DNA of 64,000 nucleotides from JBKCUI01 sp052161625 (GTDB lineage: Bacteria > Planctomycetota > Planctomycetia > Pirellulales > Pirellulaceae). Position numbers and translations under genes: made by a program. Under the pieces are notes generated by a model. That model was not told the origin of the DNA and did not search any database. It was given only the letters and a program-made list of their open reading frames with translations. The DNA lies in NCBI GenBank assembly GCA_052161625.1, contig CP197412.1; one strand, 5' to 3'. This document shows positions 17,741 through 27,700 of this stretch, piece after piece (position 1 is the stretch's first letter; every line of letters begins with the position of its first letter).

Positions 17741-19171
17741 ATGAACCCAAAGAAGAACGCTACCTGGAATTCGGGTAAGGCATTGGTTATCGGTACGCTT
17801 TTGGCCACTTTACCAGGGGTAGCGGTAGCCGCCCCCCCTACGATGAAGCAGGTGATTCAATCCAGCCAGGGCCTCCCCAATGCGACCGTCTACATTGATG
17901 CAGAGTTGCTCAGATCGACCGCGGGGGATTCCTCCATCGCCTCCGAATTGTCTCCTCAGGTAAAGGAAGTGCGGATTGCCAGCGCCCTTGATTTCTCCAC
18001 CTTGCAAGCGAAATGGGAAATCGGGTACGCCACTTTAAAGATGACTCCCCCGAACGAGACGATTGCATCTCTCTACAGTGGATACATCGACGAAGTTGCA
18101 GGAAAGAAAATCGTCTGGACCCCAAAACAGACATATTTGATTCCTTTGCCGGATGATGTCATGGCGATTGTGCGTCCAACAGACCGGAAGCTGGTCGGCC
18201 AATGGCTTCGCAAAGATCGACCCGTCAACCCGACGGGCGTGCTACTGGATTTTGCGGAACAGCCGACAGTGGATTGCGCACTGATGATCAGCATCGATGT
18301 CGCTGACGTGCTTTCGCCATCTGCTCTCGAAGAACGACTGTTCACTTTCGAATCGATAAGTGAAAAGGACCGAAAGTCTCTTTCCAAAGAGATTGCCAAA
18401 TTGGTTGGTATCCAGATGGTTTTTGATGGTGATGCAAAGTTCACCGCGAAATTCCGTTTCGAAAATAGCCCGGTCAAGCTTTTTTCAGCGGCAAAGCCAA
18501 TCCTCAAGGAGATACTTATTCGCAATGGGATTTTCTTCAAAGAGTTCGACCAATGGGAGATCTCCGTCGAAGGCAAGGACTTGATCGCCTCGGGCAAAAT
18601 CGCGATGTCGGCGCTCGACGATCTTGTCGGCCTGTTTTCGGTGCATCGCATGGTTTCGAATGCATCTGGTAAGACTGTCGATGTGAAAGAAACGAGCAAT
18701 AGCGACGTAGCGGAAATATCGAAGGCGTATCTCTCGAAAGTCACCAACATTGTTGCCCGTGTTCGAGATCATTCCGCGTCGAATACCGGAGAGCGAGCCC
18801 AATGGAACGGCAATATGGCAAGAAAGATCGACGAGCTACCCACTCTCAATGTCGACCCTGAACTGGTTTCGTTCGGCACCGAGGTGTCCAAGTGTCTTCG
18901 AAACAATATGGTTACCATGCAAATGGTGAACATCAAGACGGGTGCCGCATCGGTTGTGAACAACGCAGCGGGGGGCGCTCAAGCCTATGGATACGAAAAC
19001 AGTTATGGTTACGGATACGGGTACTATTATGACCCCAATGCGTCCGCTAAATATTCGACGGTCAGTCAATCCGCGGGGAATGCCAATTTCAAGCAAACCA
19101 TTGCCGTGCTTGAGCAGAGCCTTGCAGAAATGCGAAAGAAGATGACCGACAAGTACAAGATTCAGTTCTGA
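17741..19171 (+). CDS. secreted protein of unknown function with Gly/Tyr-rich tail
   Basis: From ATG 17741 (a TTG six bases upstream is also in frame) the product has 476 residues with a signal peptide: basic start, ALVIGTLLATLPGVAVA, likely cleavage before APP. The mature protein is a long mixed alpha/beta sequence with no motif I recognise. Near the C-terminus, residues encoded at about 18985-19040 form a low-complexity GYGYENSYGYGYGYYYD stretch followed by a helical ending (LAEMRKKMTDKYKIQF). It is directly downstream of the prepilin gene and may be a cargo or accessory of that system; this is inference from position. Confidence 0.7.
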   Translation: MNPKKNATWNSGKALVIGTLLATLPGVAVAAPPTMKQVIQSSQGLPNATVYIDAELLRSTAGDSSIASELSPQVKEVRIASALDFSTLQAKWEIGYATLKMTPPNETIASLYSGYIDEVAGKKIVWTPKQTYLIPLPDDVMAIVRPTDRKLVGQWLRKDRPVNPTGVLLDFAEQPTVDCALMISIDVADVLSPSALEERLFTFESISEKDRKSLSKEIAKLVGIQMVFDGDAKFTAKFRFENSPVKLFSAAKPILKEILIRNGIFFKEFDQWEISVEGKDLIASGKIAMSALDDLVGLFSVHRMVSNASGKTVDVKETSNSDVAEISKAYLSKVTNIVARVRDHSASNTGERAQWNGNMARKIDELPTLNVDPELVSFGTEVSKCLRNNMVTMQMVNIKTGAASVVNNAAGGAQAYGYENSYGYGYGYYYDPNASAKYSTVSQSAGNANFKQTIAVLEQSLAEMRKKMTDKYKIQF

Positions 19172-19351
19172 AACTTGATGAATGCGTTTTGGGGATTGCT
19201 TGCGCATTCAGACGTGTACGCCTACGGAGACTGTTAAACGAAGTGAACGCTTACGCTTACGGCTGACTGTGAAACGAGGTGAACGCGTAAGTGTTCTGCC
19301 GGAGGGATAGAAGCTTGTAGCCGGTGATGGAGCGCAAGCAACATCACTGGG
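19172..19351. repeat. intergenic dispersed repeat with stem-loop
   Basis: This gap between convergent genes carries three parts that recur at 37900-38590. The unit at 19213-19240 (CGTGTACGCCTACGGAGACT...) is matched, inverted, at 38050-38077 with about three mismatches, and partly at 38287-38314. CCGGAGGGATA at 19299-19309 recurs at 38470-38480. A stem-loop CCGGTGATG (19321-19329) and CATCACTGG (19342-19350) with a 12-nt loop recurs with the same loop length at 38541-38568. It could also serve as bidirectional terminator for the flanking genes. Confidence 0.6.
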
Positions 19352-20224
19352 TTATTTCGATGAAGCCGTGTCGGTGCAACGAGGCGCAATGAGCATGCTT
19401 TTCCATCCTCCGTTCACGGGAATGGTTTGGCCATTGACGAAGCGAAAAGCCGGGCTGCAAAGGGCGACGATCACTTCGGCTACATCGTCGGGTGTTCCCC
19501 AGCGAGCAAGTTGCGATTCACCGATGGCCCGGTCGCTCCAGCCACCTTCGGCTTGAGATCCCCACTCGGTTTGTATCCAGCCTGGGGATACACAGTTCAC
19601 GCGGACGCGAGGGGCCAGGGTGAGGGCTAGGGACTTCGAAAAGGCTTCCACGGCCGCTTTGGTAGCGCAAAAGTACTGGCCACTGTCTCCTTCAAATCCC
19701 TTGGACGACTGATCCCAACCGATATGGATCATGGCCGGGGTAGAGGGTCTTTGTGTTTGGGTTGCCATCCGACTGCCGACCAGTCGACTGAGATGGATAG
19801 TCGCTTCGACATCCGTTTTCCAAAGTTGCTCCAGCTTTTGAGCAAACCCTTTCTCTCGGGCTTGTCCCGTGAGAACATCGGCGCCGGCGCAGTGAATCCA
19901 GGCATCGACATAGCCATGCCAAGCGAAGGCTGCATCGACGAACGCTCGCCGCGAGGGCTCGACGCATAGGTCCGCCATCACGACCTTGCAGTTCGACCTA
20001 GGTTGGCATTGAATCGTGCTGGCCGTTCGCTGGGCTCCCTGCCAATGCGAGCGGCCGTGAACAACAATCTGAGCCGATGTTTTGGAGAGCGCGATCGCCG
20101 TTGCTTGTCCGATACCTGACGAAGAGCCGGTAACGACGACGACAGAGGGGGCGTCGATCGGGTATTCACCCGGTGACAGGGGGCTGCCAAGCCCCTTCTG
20201 GCTGGGATTGGGGACGTCGCTCAA
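19352..20224 (-). CDS. SDR-family oxidoreductase with atypical active site
   Basis: The 290-residue protein has the cofactor motif VTGSSSGIGQATA (TGxxxGIG) and a Rossmann layout, and ends in a typical VNGQTIPVNGGW segment. The catalytic stretch reads QYFCATKAAVEAFSKSLA: the Lys is present, but the residue four before it is Phe, so the usual YxxxK is replaced by FxxxK with a Tyr one position earlier. Whether that Tyr can act is unknown. Its ATG overlaps the stop of the upstream diadenylate cyclase-like gene by 4 bp, implying an operon. Substrate unknown. Confidence 0.85.
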   Translation of the reverse strand: MSDVPNPSQKGLGSPLSPGEYPIDAPSVVVVTGSSSGIGQATAIALSKTSAQIVVHGRSHWQGAQRTASTIQCQPRSNCKVVMADLCVEPSRRAFVDAAFAWHGYVDAWIHCAGADVLTGQAREKGFAQKLEQLWKTDVEATIHLSRLVGSRMATQTQRPSTPAMIHIGWDQSSKGFEGDSGQYFCATKAAVEAFSKSLALTLAPRVRVNCVSPGWIQTEWGSQAEGGWSDRAIGESQLARWGTPDDVAEVIVALCSPAFRFVNGQTIPVNGGWKSMLIAPRCTDTASSK

Positions 20225-21165
20225 TCGTCACCTTCGATAGCCGGCGATTCGTAGTTGAATTCTTGCCACTTCACCGCTTGGTCCATCGGTTCGATGCGTA
20301 GTACCAGCGCTCCGTTTTGGAAGACACGTACGGTCCCGCTTGATTGACTTACCACGATGGCAATTGCTTTTGTCCGTTGGGAGATAGCCGCACCAGCCCA
20401 ATGGCGAGACCCAAGCCCTTTGGAGAGCTGCAGGTTTTCGTGTAGCACCTCAACGATTTGGCGAGAGCGTTCCACCACAGCGTCGGGGGAGACAACGAAC
20501 GCGCCATCCATCTGTGCGATCTCTTTGATGTCTTCACGCACACGGGGATCGTGGAGGTTGCGGGATTTTCGGCTGTAACCCTTGAGCGGGTCGAATCCGC
20601 TGTCCTTGCAGTGTTGCAGCACTTTTCGCGTGTCGCCCACAATGAACATTGTCCCAACTTTATTTCCTTCTCGACCTTCTCGTCCGATAGCGACGGCAAG
20701 GTCGATCACGATTTTGAGATTGTTGAGAGGAACGGAGCTTTCAAGGCGTTGCAAGTCGCGGCTGGTAAAGCGGCGCATCCGTTCGTCGAGGCGGATGATA
20801 GAGATGGAATCGACTCGGTTGACTTCAAAGGCGCAGTAAACCGCGATCACGTCACAGTGGCTGGCGAGCAGTTCATCGGCGACGGCTTCGATGAGGGCAT
20901 GTTGGAGTCGTTCGAGAAGCGGGGAGTCTTCTTTGTTCAGGACCAATGGGATCAGGCCGAATTTATCGGCACCTGCCAAGTCCTCTTCGCGATCGGTCGC
21001 GACTAAGACCCGTTTGATCTCCGTCGGGACCAGTTCCCGCAGGCGTTCCCAGTCGGTCGCGGCATCGAGTAGGAAAAGAATCGCGTCCGCCTTGACCGCA
21101 CACGCCAAGTTGCCGGCAGCTTCCGTGACACTTGCAAATTCCCGTGTAAACTTTTGGAGGGTCAT
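20221..21165 (-). CDS. DisA_N-domain protein, DacZ-like diadenylate cyclase
   Basis: From ATG 21165 the product has 314 residues. The C-terminal ~180 residues are a DAC (DisA_N) domain: QMDGAFVVSP contains the DGA motif (Asp220), and GLGSRHWAGAAIS contains the second motif (Arg254-His-Trp, where DisA has RHR). The N-terminal ~110 residues (AGNLACAVKADAILFLLDAA) resemble a pyruvate-kinase C-terminal-like domain, the layout described for archaeal DacZ enzymes. The predicted reaction is 2 ATP to c-di-AMP. A frame extension to 21225 lacks support. The following SDR gene overlaps it by 4 bp. The DAC call is good; activity is uncertain because of the Arg-to-Trp change. Confidence 0.8.
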   Translation of the reverse strand: MTLQKFTREFASVTEAAGNLACAVKADAILFLLDAATDWERLRELVPTEIKRVLVATDREEDLAGADKFGLIPLVLNKEDSPLLERLQHALIEAVADELLASHCDVIAVYCAFEVNRVDSISIIRLDERMRRFTSRDLQRLESSVPLNNLKIVIDLAVAIGREGREGNKVGTMFIVGDTRKVLQHCKDSGFDPLKGYSRKSRNLHDPRVREDIKEIAQMDGAFVVSPDAVVERSRQIVEVLHENLQLSKGLGSRHWAGAAISQRTKAIAIVVSQSSGTVRVFQNGALVLRIEPMDQAVKWQEFNYESPAIEGDD

Positions 21166-21420
21166 GCCAATCCTGGGGCGCAGAAGAAGATAAGTCCGTC
21201 GAAAGACCGCTCCGTGCGACCCCATCCGACCGGCCTACCAGTGTAATTTCCCAGCGTTTTTTCATCAATCGGGGCTAGGGCTTCCAAATTTGACATTGCC
21301 ACCCGGGGCGACCTCGATATACTCCGCTTCCCCTGTGGATGGACCGATCCCTTTGCCGATAATGCTTTGGAACCCTCGGTTCGAACCTTTTTGTATTTTT
21401 CGCTGAATTTTAGGTGGATC

Positions 21421-21681
21421 ATGTCCAAGGCCTGTGAGGTTTGCGGCAAGTCAGCTTCGGTTGGCAACCAAGTAGAAACACGCGGTAAAGCAAAGTACTT
21501 GGGCGGTGTCGGTACCAAGATCACCGGGATCACCAAGCGCCGCTTCACCCCCAACCTTCAAAACGTCAAGGCTTCGCTTCCGAGCGGGGAAGTTCGCAGT
21601 ATGCGTGTATGCGTTCAGTGCATCCGCAGCGGCCGTATCCGCAAAGCGGTTCGCAATAAGCCCTTCTCGCTGCCTAGCTAA
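21421..21681 (+). CDS. rpmB: 50S ribosomal protein L28
   Basis: ATG 21421 gives 86 residues, the standard length; the frame runs further upstream without a ribosome binding site. MSKACEVCGK is followed by GNQVETRGKAKYLGG and ITKRRFTPNLQ, all L28 features. Paired cysteines CEVC and CVQC mark the zinc-binding form of the protein. It is a component of the large ribosomal subunit. The 255-bp gap to the divergent cyclase gene presumably holds promoters for both. Confidence 0.95.
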   Translation: MSKACEVCGKSASVGNQVETRGKAKYLGGVGTKITGITKRRFTPNLQNVKASLPSGEVRSMRVCVQCIRSGRIRKAVRNKPFSLPS

Positions 21682-21885
21682 GTACCTCCGTCTGGGTTTG
21701 CCTCCATCTGGGTTTGCCTCCGTTTGGGGCTGATCTGACCAATCTGCGGCGTTCCGCTTCGCGTTTTGGCTCGAACGCCCCAGCCGTTGCCCTCACCTCG
21801 GGTCATGAATCCCAAGGCGTCAACTCTGGGGTAATTGCGAGTCCGGCAGTCACGTGACGACGAATAGCTGGCAAAGAATCGAATC
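21682..21885. other. gene-free region 3' of rpmB with short tandem repeat
   Basis: Right after rpmB, a ~16-bp unit (TCTGGGTTTGCCTCC plus one base) is repeated about two and a half times at 21691-21727. The remaining ~150 bases to the terminator at 21886 have no convincing frame and no tRNA fold that I can see. A structured transcript ending at that terminator is possible. Confidence 0.35.
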
Positions 21886-21921
21886 AAAACCTGCTCCGCC
21901 GATGCGTTAGCAGGTTTTTTT
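21886..21921 (+). terminator. rho-independent terminator
   Basis: AAACCTGCT pairs with AGCAGGTTT around a 13-nt loop, followed by a run of T. It lies between rpmB and gatC and would stop rpmB transcription or that of a short RNA from 21682-21885. Confidence 0.75.
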
Positions 21922-22000
21922 ATGGTGTTAGGTGGTATCGTGTATACTATCCAACCCGCAAACCCTCCCCATCTGGGCAAGATTCGAAGCAAGGTGACAG

Positions 22001-22288
22001 ATGTCTCTCACAATCGATGATGTACGCCGAGTCGCCAATCTGGCACGTCTGGAATTCAACGAAGCCGAATTGGCTGAAATCACGGAACAACTTTCCAAAG
22101 TCGTCACCTTGGTGGACGAGCTCGCTGCCGCAAATACCGATGGCGTCGATCCCATGGTCCACGCGATCGAGCTAGCGAATATCCTCGCTGTGGATAGCCC
22201 GAGGCCCTCGGTGACGCGAGCCGAAGCGCTTCAGAATGCCCCTTCCGCCGACGAAGAATGTTTCCGCGTTCCGGCAGTTTTGGGGTGA
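22001..22288 (+). CDS. gatC: Asp-tRNA(Asn)/Glu-tRNA(Gln) amidotransferase subunit C
   Basis: The 95-residue protein has the GatC pattern: LTIDDVRRVANLARLEFNEA at the start, then a helical EQLSKVVTLVDELAAANTDG, and a C-terminal RVPAVLG. GatC tethers GatA and GatB in the complex that converts Glu-tRNA(Gln) or Asp-tRNA(Asn) to the amide. gatA and gatB are not adjacent here, which is common outside Firmicutes. Three bases separate it from the next gene. Confidence 0.95.
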   Translation: MSLTIDDVRRVANLARLEFNEAELAEITEQLSKVVTLVDELAAANTDGVDPMVHAIELANILAVDSPRPSVTRAEALQNAPSADEECFRVPAVLG

Positions 22289-22291
22289 TTT

Positions 22292-23272
22292 GTGTGGTCG
22301 ATTAGGGCGTTTCTCAATACAGACACTCCCGTTTTAGCCAAACTTTGGGGGCTGCATCACGCCTCCATCCACTCGATGGCAGCATGTCCCGTTCACATTT
22401 GGGACACTTGCGTCCTCTCGAAGCCCTTTTTCAAGGCGGATGAGCTCATCCTCGCCATCGACCCTTTGAACAATCCGGTCGGATTCGCGCACTTTGGATT
22501 TGTTGGCAATCGTGATCTTCAAGGCCAAAGCCGCGATCATGCGGCCATACATCGTATCTGCGTTTCGCCGGGGCCGGGCGAGGACGCAATCGCTGCCAAA
22601 TTATTGTCTCACGCCGATTCTCAACTGCAATTGCTCGGTGCAAAGAGTTGTTCGGCGCTCGGCGGAGGAGATCGAAGCGGGTTCTATCTGGGCATTGCCG
22701 ACGGCGATAACTTGATGGGACTGTTTGCCAACGACTTCAAAACGCAGCGATGGCTCACGGACGCGGGATTCATTCCCGTTCGTCCGACCGAGTGTTGGGA
22801 GCTGGACCTTTCCGTGTTCCGGCCCCCGATGGACCGTATGCAAATCCAAGCGCGCAGAACGTGCACCATCGGTCGCATGCTCGACGAGGACTACGACCAC
22901 TGGTGGACCAGCTCCGTGCTGGGGCATTGCGAGCAGACCCGTTTTCACTTGATGATCAAATCCCCACCCGCATTGGCTGGTATCGTTTCGTACTGGTACC
23001 CGGACCCAAGTATCGTCGGCTTGGATTCTAGCGTGGTGCGCATGGTCCTCTCGGACCTTCCAGAAACCGATGAAGCGCAAGAGCAATACACCTATTTACT
23101 TGCCGAGTCGCTGCGCCAACTCCAGCAAGAACGAAAACGAATCGTGCGGATCGTTGCCTCCGCCGATCAACAACGGATTGTGACACTACTCCATCGTCTT
23201 GGTTTTCGATCAATGGAGCACGGATTGTTGTTTGAGAAATCCTATGCGACTGGCGTTTCTGCGTTCGGATAA
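22292..23272 (+). CDS. GNAT-like acetyltransferase
   Basis: The 326-residue protein starts with GTG three bases after the gatC stop. Residues ~80-125 (IHRICVSPGPGEDAIAAKLL) look like GNAT motif A, where acetyl-CoA binds, and a second similar half follows (ARRTCTIGRMLDEDYDHWW ... VRMVLSDLPETDEAQEQ), suggesting a tandem GNAT architecture. Substrate is not predictable. Its tight linkage to gatC suggests cotranscription only. Confidence 0.65.
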   Translation: MWSIRAFLNTDTPVLAKLWGLHHASIHSMAACPVHIWDTCVLSKPFFKADELILAIDPLNNPVGFAHFGFVGNRDLQGQSRDHAAIHRICVSPGPGEDAIAAKLLSHADSQLQLLGAKSCSALGGGDRSGFYLGIADGDNLMGLFANDFKTQRWLTDAGFIPVRPTECWELDLSVFRPPMDRMQIQARRTCTIGRMLDEDYDHWWTSSVLGHCEQTRFHLMIKSPPALAGIVSYWYPDPSIVGLDSSVVRMVLSDLPETDEAQEQYTYLLAESLRQLQQERKRIVRIVASADQQRIVTLLHRLGFRSMEHGLLFEKSYATGVSAFG

Positions 23273-23301
23273 CGTGGCGAATGCTGCTGAATTGGACAAG
23301 A

Positions 23302-24744
23302 TCATACGAGCAAGGCTTGCACTACGTTGCCATGGACATCGGTGAGCCGATAGTCGCGTCCCTGAAATCGATAAGTTAGCTTGGTGTGATCGAATCCAAG
23401 CAGATGGAGCCAGGTGGCTTGCATGTCGTGAACATGAACTGGGTTTTCAATGACGCCGAAGCCAAGCTCATCCGTCGCGCCGTATTCAAAGCCACCTTTG
23501 GTACCGCCGCCCGCCATGAACATGGTAAAACAGTCAGGATAGTGATCGCGGCCTAGGATATCCCCCTTCGCCGTTCTCCCCTCGCGAAATGGCGTGCGGC
23601 CAAACTCGCCACCCCAAATGATCAACGTCTCATCGAGAAGGCCTCGCTGTTTGAGGTCGCGAATCAAGGCGGCAACGGGACGGTCCATCGTCTCGCATTT
23701 CTTCGTCAAACCGTCTCGAATATCCTCCGCAGGGCCAGTCCCGTGAAAGTCCCAACCCCAGTCGAACAACTGGACGTAACGAACACCCGATTCGACCAGC
23801 CGCCGCGCGAGCAAGCAATTGTTGGCCAAACTGGATCCACCTACCTTCGCTCCGTAATCATCGAGCGTCGATTGCGTCTCGCGAGAGATGTCCATGACTT
23901 CAGGGACGCTAGTCTGCATACGAAACGCCAGTTCGTACTGTGAAATCCGGGTTTGTGTTTCCGGGTGCCCCATCTCCTCCATTTGGATTTGATTCAGCTG
24001 ATTCAATGCGTCGAGCGTTTTCCGGCGAAGCGCACGACTCATCCCGGCGGGATCGGACGCGAACAACACTGGATCTCCCTGCGATCGACATTGAACGCCC
24101 TGATAGACGCTCGGCAAGAAACCACTGCCGAACGAGCTTTTTCCACCATTGGGCTGCACACCGCTACTGATCAACACCACAAAGGCAGGCAGATTTTCGT
24201 TCTCGCTCCCCAATCCGTAGGTAACCCAGGAGCCAAACGATGGTCGTCCACTGCGCGGTGACCCCGTGTAGACCAATAGTTCCGCGGGGGCATGATTGAA
24301 TTGATCCGTATGCATGCTGTGCACCATGCACAATTCATCCGCGACCCCCTGCAGATGCGGTAAGCAATCGCTGAGGAGCAGCCCGCTCTTTCCGGATGGA
24401 ACAAATTTGTGCCTTGTTCCTAAGAGCTTCGGCGTCCCTTTGGTGAACGCAAACTCCTTTCCTGCCAAGACCGACTCAGGTGCATCCTGCCCATCCAGTT
24501 CGATCAATTTGGGTTTGTAGTCGAACAAATCCAAGTTCGGAGGTGAACCCGTCATGTGCAGGTAAATTACATGTTTAGCTTTCGCCGGAAAATGGGGCGG
24601 ACGAAAGGGAGCGTTCGTCGAATCTCCAGACGCTTGATTCCCTAAGAGCCCCTGCAACGCAACGGCTCCTATTCCACCGGAGGCCGCTCCGAGGAAATAA
24701 CGCCGAGTCTGTTGAGATAGTGGGTGATGAAAGGGTGAGGTCAT
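23302..24744 (-). CDS. DUF1501 domain protein
   Basis: The 480-residue protein begins with a Tat-like signal QQTRRYFLGAASGGIGAVAL. Family blocks are YLHMTGSPPNLDLFDYKPKL, VQLFDWGWDFHG and GGEFGRTPFREG with GRDHYPDCFT, giving the conserved Asp/His set. The start overlaps the stop of the upstream DUF1549/DUF1553 gene by 4 bp (ATGA), so the two are translated as a coupled pair. Compared with the first pair (2-3765) it is a distinct, more divergent DUF1501 subfamily. Confidence 0.92.
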   Translation of the reverse strand: MTSPFHHPLSQQTRRYFLGAASGGIGAVALQGLLGNQASGDSTNAPFRPPHFPAKAKHVIYLHMTGSPPNLDLFDYKPKLIELDGQDAPESVLAGKEFAFTKGTPKLLGTRHKFVPSGKSGLLLSDCLPHLQGVADELCMVHSMHTDQFNHAPAELLVYTGSPRSGRPSFGSWVTYGLGSENENLPAFVVLISSGVQPNGGKSSFGSGFLPSVYQGVQCRSQGDPVLFASDPAGMSRALRRKTLDALNQLNQIQMEEMGHPETQTRISQYELAFRMQTSVPEVMDISRETQSTLDDYGAKVGGSSLANNCLLARRLVESGVRYVQLFDWGWDFHGTGPAEDIRDGLTKKCETMDRPVAALIRDLKQRGLLDETLIIWGGEFGRTPFREGRTAKGDILGRDHYPDCFTMFMAGGGTKGGFEYGATDELGFGVIENPVHVHDMQATWLHLLGFDHTKLTYRFQGRDYRLTDVHGNVVQALLV

Positions 24745-27700
24745 GGCTTCATCAAAAATTCGTCAAGGTTCAAAACGACATTGCACAGGGCAGTCCAAGC
24801 ACCGAGTTCACTGGGGGATGCCCCTTCCGGGAGAGCCCCTAACGGCTCGGTAGCGAGCTTCGTCGCCAACTCCGGTGCAGACTCCAGTTCCGACATTGCT
24901 TCTTCCCAAAGGGTACGCAGTGTTGCAACCTCCGTATCACGAGGCCTTCTCGCCAACGTCCATTCGAAGATCTTTTCCACACGACTCTCAAATGACTTAC
25001 CGCCTCCATCAACCAACACCGCGCGTCTTGCCAATCCCTGCGCTGCCTCTACAAACACGGGATCGTTAAGTGTCACCAGCGCTTGCAACGGAGTGTTCGT
25101 GCGATCCCGCTTCAACACACAAACCTCTCGGTTTGGTGCATCGAAGGTCGCCATAGAGGGATAGGGATTCGAGCGGCGCCACTGTGTGTACAACGCTCTT
25201 CGATAGCGGTTCTCCCCTTTGCTCGTCTCCCAGTCCGTTTTGCTACCGAATGCAGCATTCAGTCCCATACTTGGCTGCATCGGTCGGACAGGAGGACCAA
25301 ACATGCGATGGGACAACAGTCCAGCAGCTTCGAGGGCCATGTCGCGAATCTGCTCGGCGCTAGCGCGGAACCGTGGCCCTCGTGAAAACAGCACATTCTC
25401 TGGATCTTGCTCGAATCGCTCCGCAGAAACCGAGGATGTCTGCTGATACGTCTGGGACAGAACAAGGTATCGGAGAAATTTCTTGGTGTCCCATTCCAAT
25501 CGAATCAATTCGGTCGCCAAATGGTCCAGCAATTCCGGATGGCTAGGCAAATCTCCTTGCGAACCAAATTCTTCGCTGGTTCGGACAATGCCCGTTCCAA
25601 ACAGATACTCCCAATAACGATTCGCGATCACGCGGGGTGTGAGCGGATTGTCCGATTGCACCAGCCACTTCGCTAATTCCAGTCGGGTCAAACCCGTTGG
25701 TTTGCTCTCCTTCGATTTGGCATACGAATGAAATGCAACGGGCAATCCTGGTTCGACCTGCTCGCCGTGAACACGGTAATTACCACGCAACTGGACATGC
25801 GTTTCACGCCGCTTCTCGGTGTCCAACTCTTTCATTACCGGGACCGTGGTTTCTGGATTGGTTTCGGCAAGCTTTTGTTCTATCGCAGCCAATTCCGTTC
25901 GCAGTGCCTCTCGCTCCGGCGCAATCGCGCGAACATAATAGCGATGCAGGAAAACCTCTTCCTCGCTACTCCTGTCGGCACGGGGTTTCTGAACAATGGA
26001 GTGCACCTTGGCAGGCAATTTCAGCCAATCCAGCAATCGCGGGTCATTGCTGGTCAAAACACCCATGAAGCCGGATGCGGATTGCTTTTTCGAGGACTGG
26101 ATCTGCAACCGAAGCGTCAATGTTGCAGGATAGGTCAACGACTCCGATGTCGAGGCAAATTTGCTCGAATCGATTGCCAATACCAATCGGTTTGCTTCCA
26201 GCTCCTCTCTCCCGACGGTCCAACCGGTTTGGGGTTTGCCATCGATCGCTTTCGCTCCCTCGACACTTCCAATCTCCCCAGCGGAGCTAGCGAAGGACCA
26301 GGGAATCACGACCGAAGGAACGATTTGGAACTCGTAGGAAGGGGCTCCTTTTTCGATGCGGAACTCGCTGATCAATTCTCGGTCGGCTCCAAGAACGCGA
26401 ACGATCGCGCCGCTCAATCGTTCCTCCAATTTGTTGTCGGTGCGATTCCAGATACGGATCTGATCCAAGGGCTGTTGCTCTGCGAGTTCGATTTCCCACC
26501 AGGGCGACGACGACTTTTCAGTGTGGGTCACTGAGTTCTTGTTATAGTCTCCCTCGGTTTTGCCATCGATGGCCCGCGAAGCGACTCCGCCAAATCCTTC
26601 GCTCGACTGCGTCGCCTTTCCCTGGGGGGCAACATTGTCGGATCCGCAGAATATCTGTACCTCTGCAAGCGATAGGATTTTGTCCTCGCCCGGCAATTCG
26701 ATGCGAATAAAGCGCGCGGGTAGCGACGACGATTGGAGCGATCGCAATGTTCCGCTGACTTCATGGATCTTGAGACCCTCTAACTCTCGACTATTCAATG
26801 CGATGCCATGGAGCTGTTGGAGATCATTCAGGCTCGCGATCGTCCATTCCATTTCGAGCGAGTTTGCCTGAGAAGCTGGCTTCACCTCAAAAAAACCGTC
26901 TTCTTGTCGTAGATCTCCTGGTGCCTGATCTTGCGTTATGCGGGTGGGGTGAACCTGGCCCCAAGCGATAGGATCTGCAAGAAGTGCTTCCCAATTGCGC
27001 TGTGCATCCGCCCATAAAGGTTCAGGTGCGTCCAACTCGCGATGCAACGACTCCATCCGCTTTTTCCAACTTTCGATTTGTTGGCGCTGTTCAGGCGTGA
27101 ACCATGCGAGAGTGGGGCTTTCGTCGGTTCGGTCGGCGTCTTGCGATTGATTGAAGATCGCGAAGACCTCGAAGTATTCTTTTTGCGAGATAGGATCGTA
27201 TTTGTGACTGTGGCATTGGGCGCAGGCCATCGTAATCCCCATCCACACTGACATGGTCGTGTTGACCCGATCGACGACGGCGACGTTTCGAAACTCCTCG
27301 TCATTCGTGCCACCTTCATTGTTGGTCAAGGTGTTTCGATGAAAGGCTGTCGCGACGAGTTGATCCTCGGTGGGGTTTTCGATCAAGTCGCCAGCCAATT
27401 GTTCGATGGTGAATTGATCAAAAGGCATCCCGCGATTGAAAGCACGGATCACCCAGTCTCGATAACCCCAAATGGTTCGCTGCGGGTCATCGGCGTAGCC
27501 TGCCGAGTCCGCGTACCTCGCTAAATCGAGCCATTTGCGTCCCCAATGCTCGCCATACGCGGGAGATGCGAGTAGCGCATCGATTCGTTTCTCGATTGCA
27601 TCGGGCTCGTTGTCGGCCAAGAACTCATCGAGTTCTTCCAGGCTAGGTGGAAGGCCGATCAAGTCCAGGTAGATGCGGCGGAGTAGAACCGCGCGATCCG

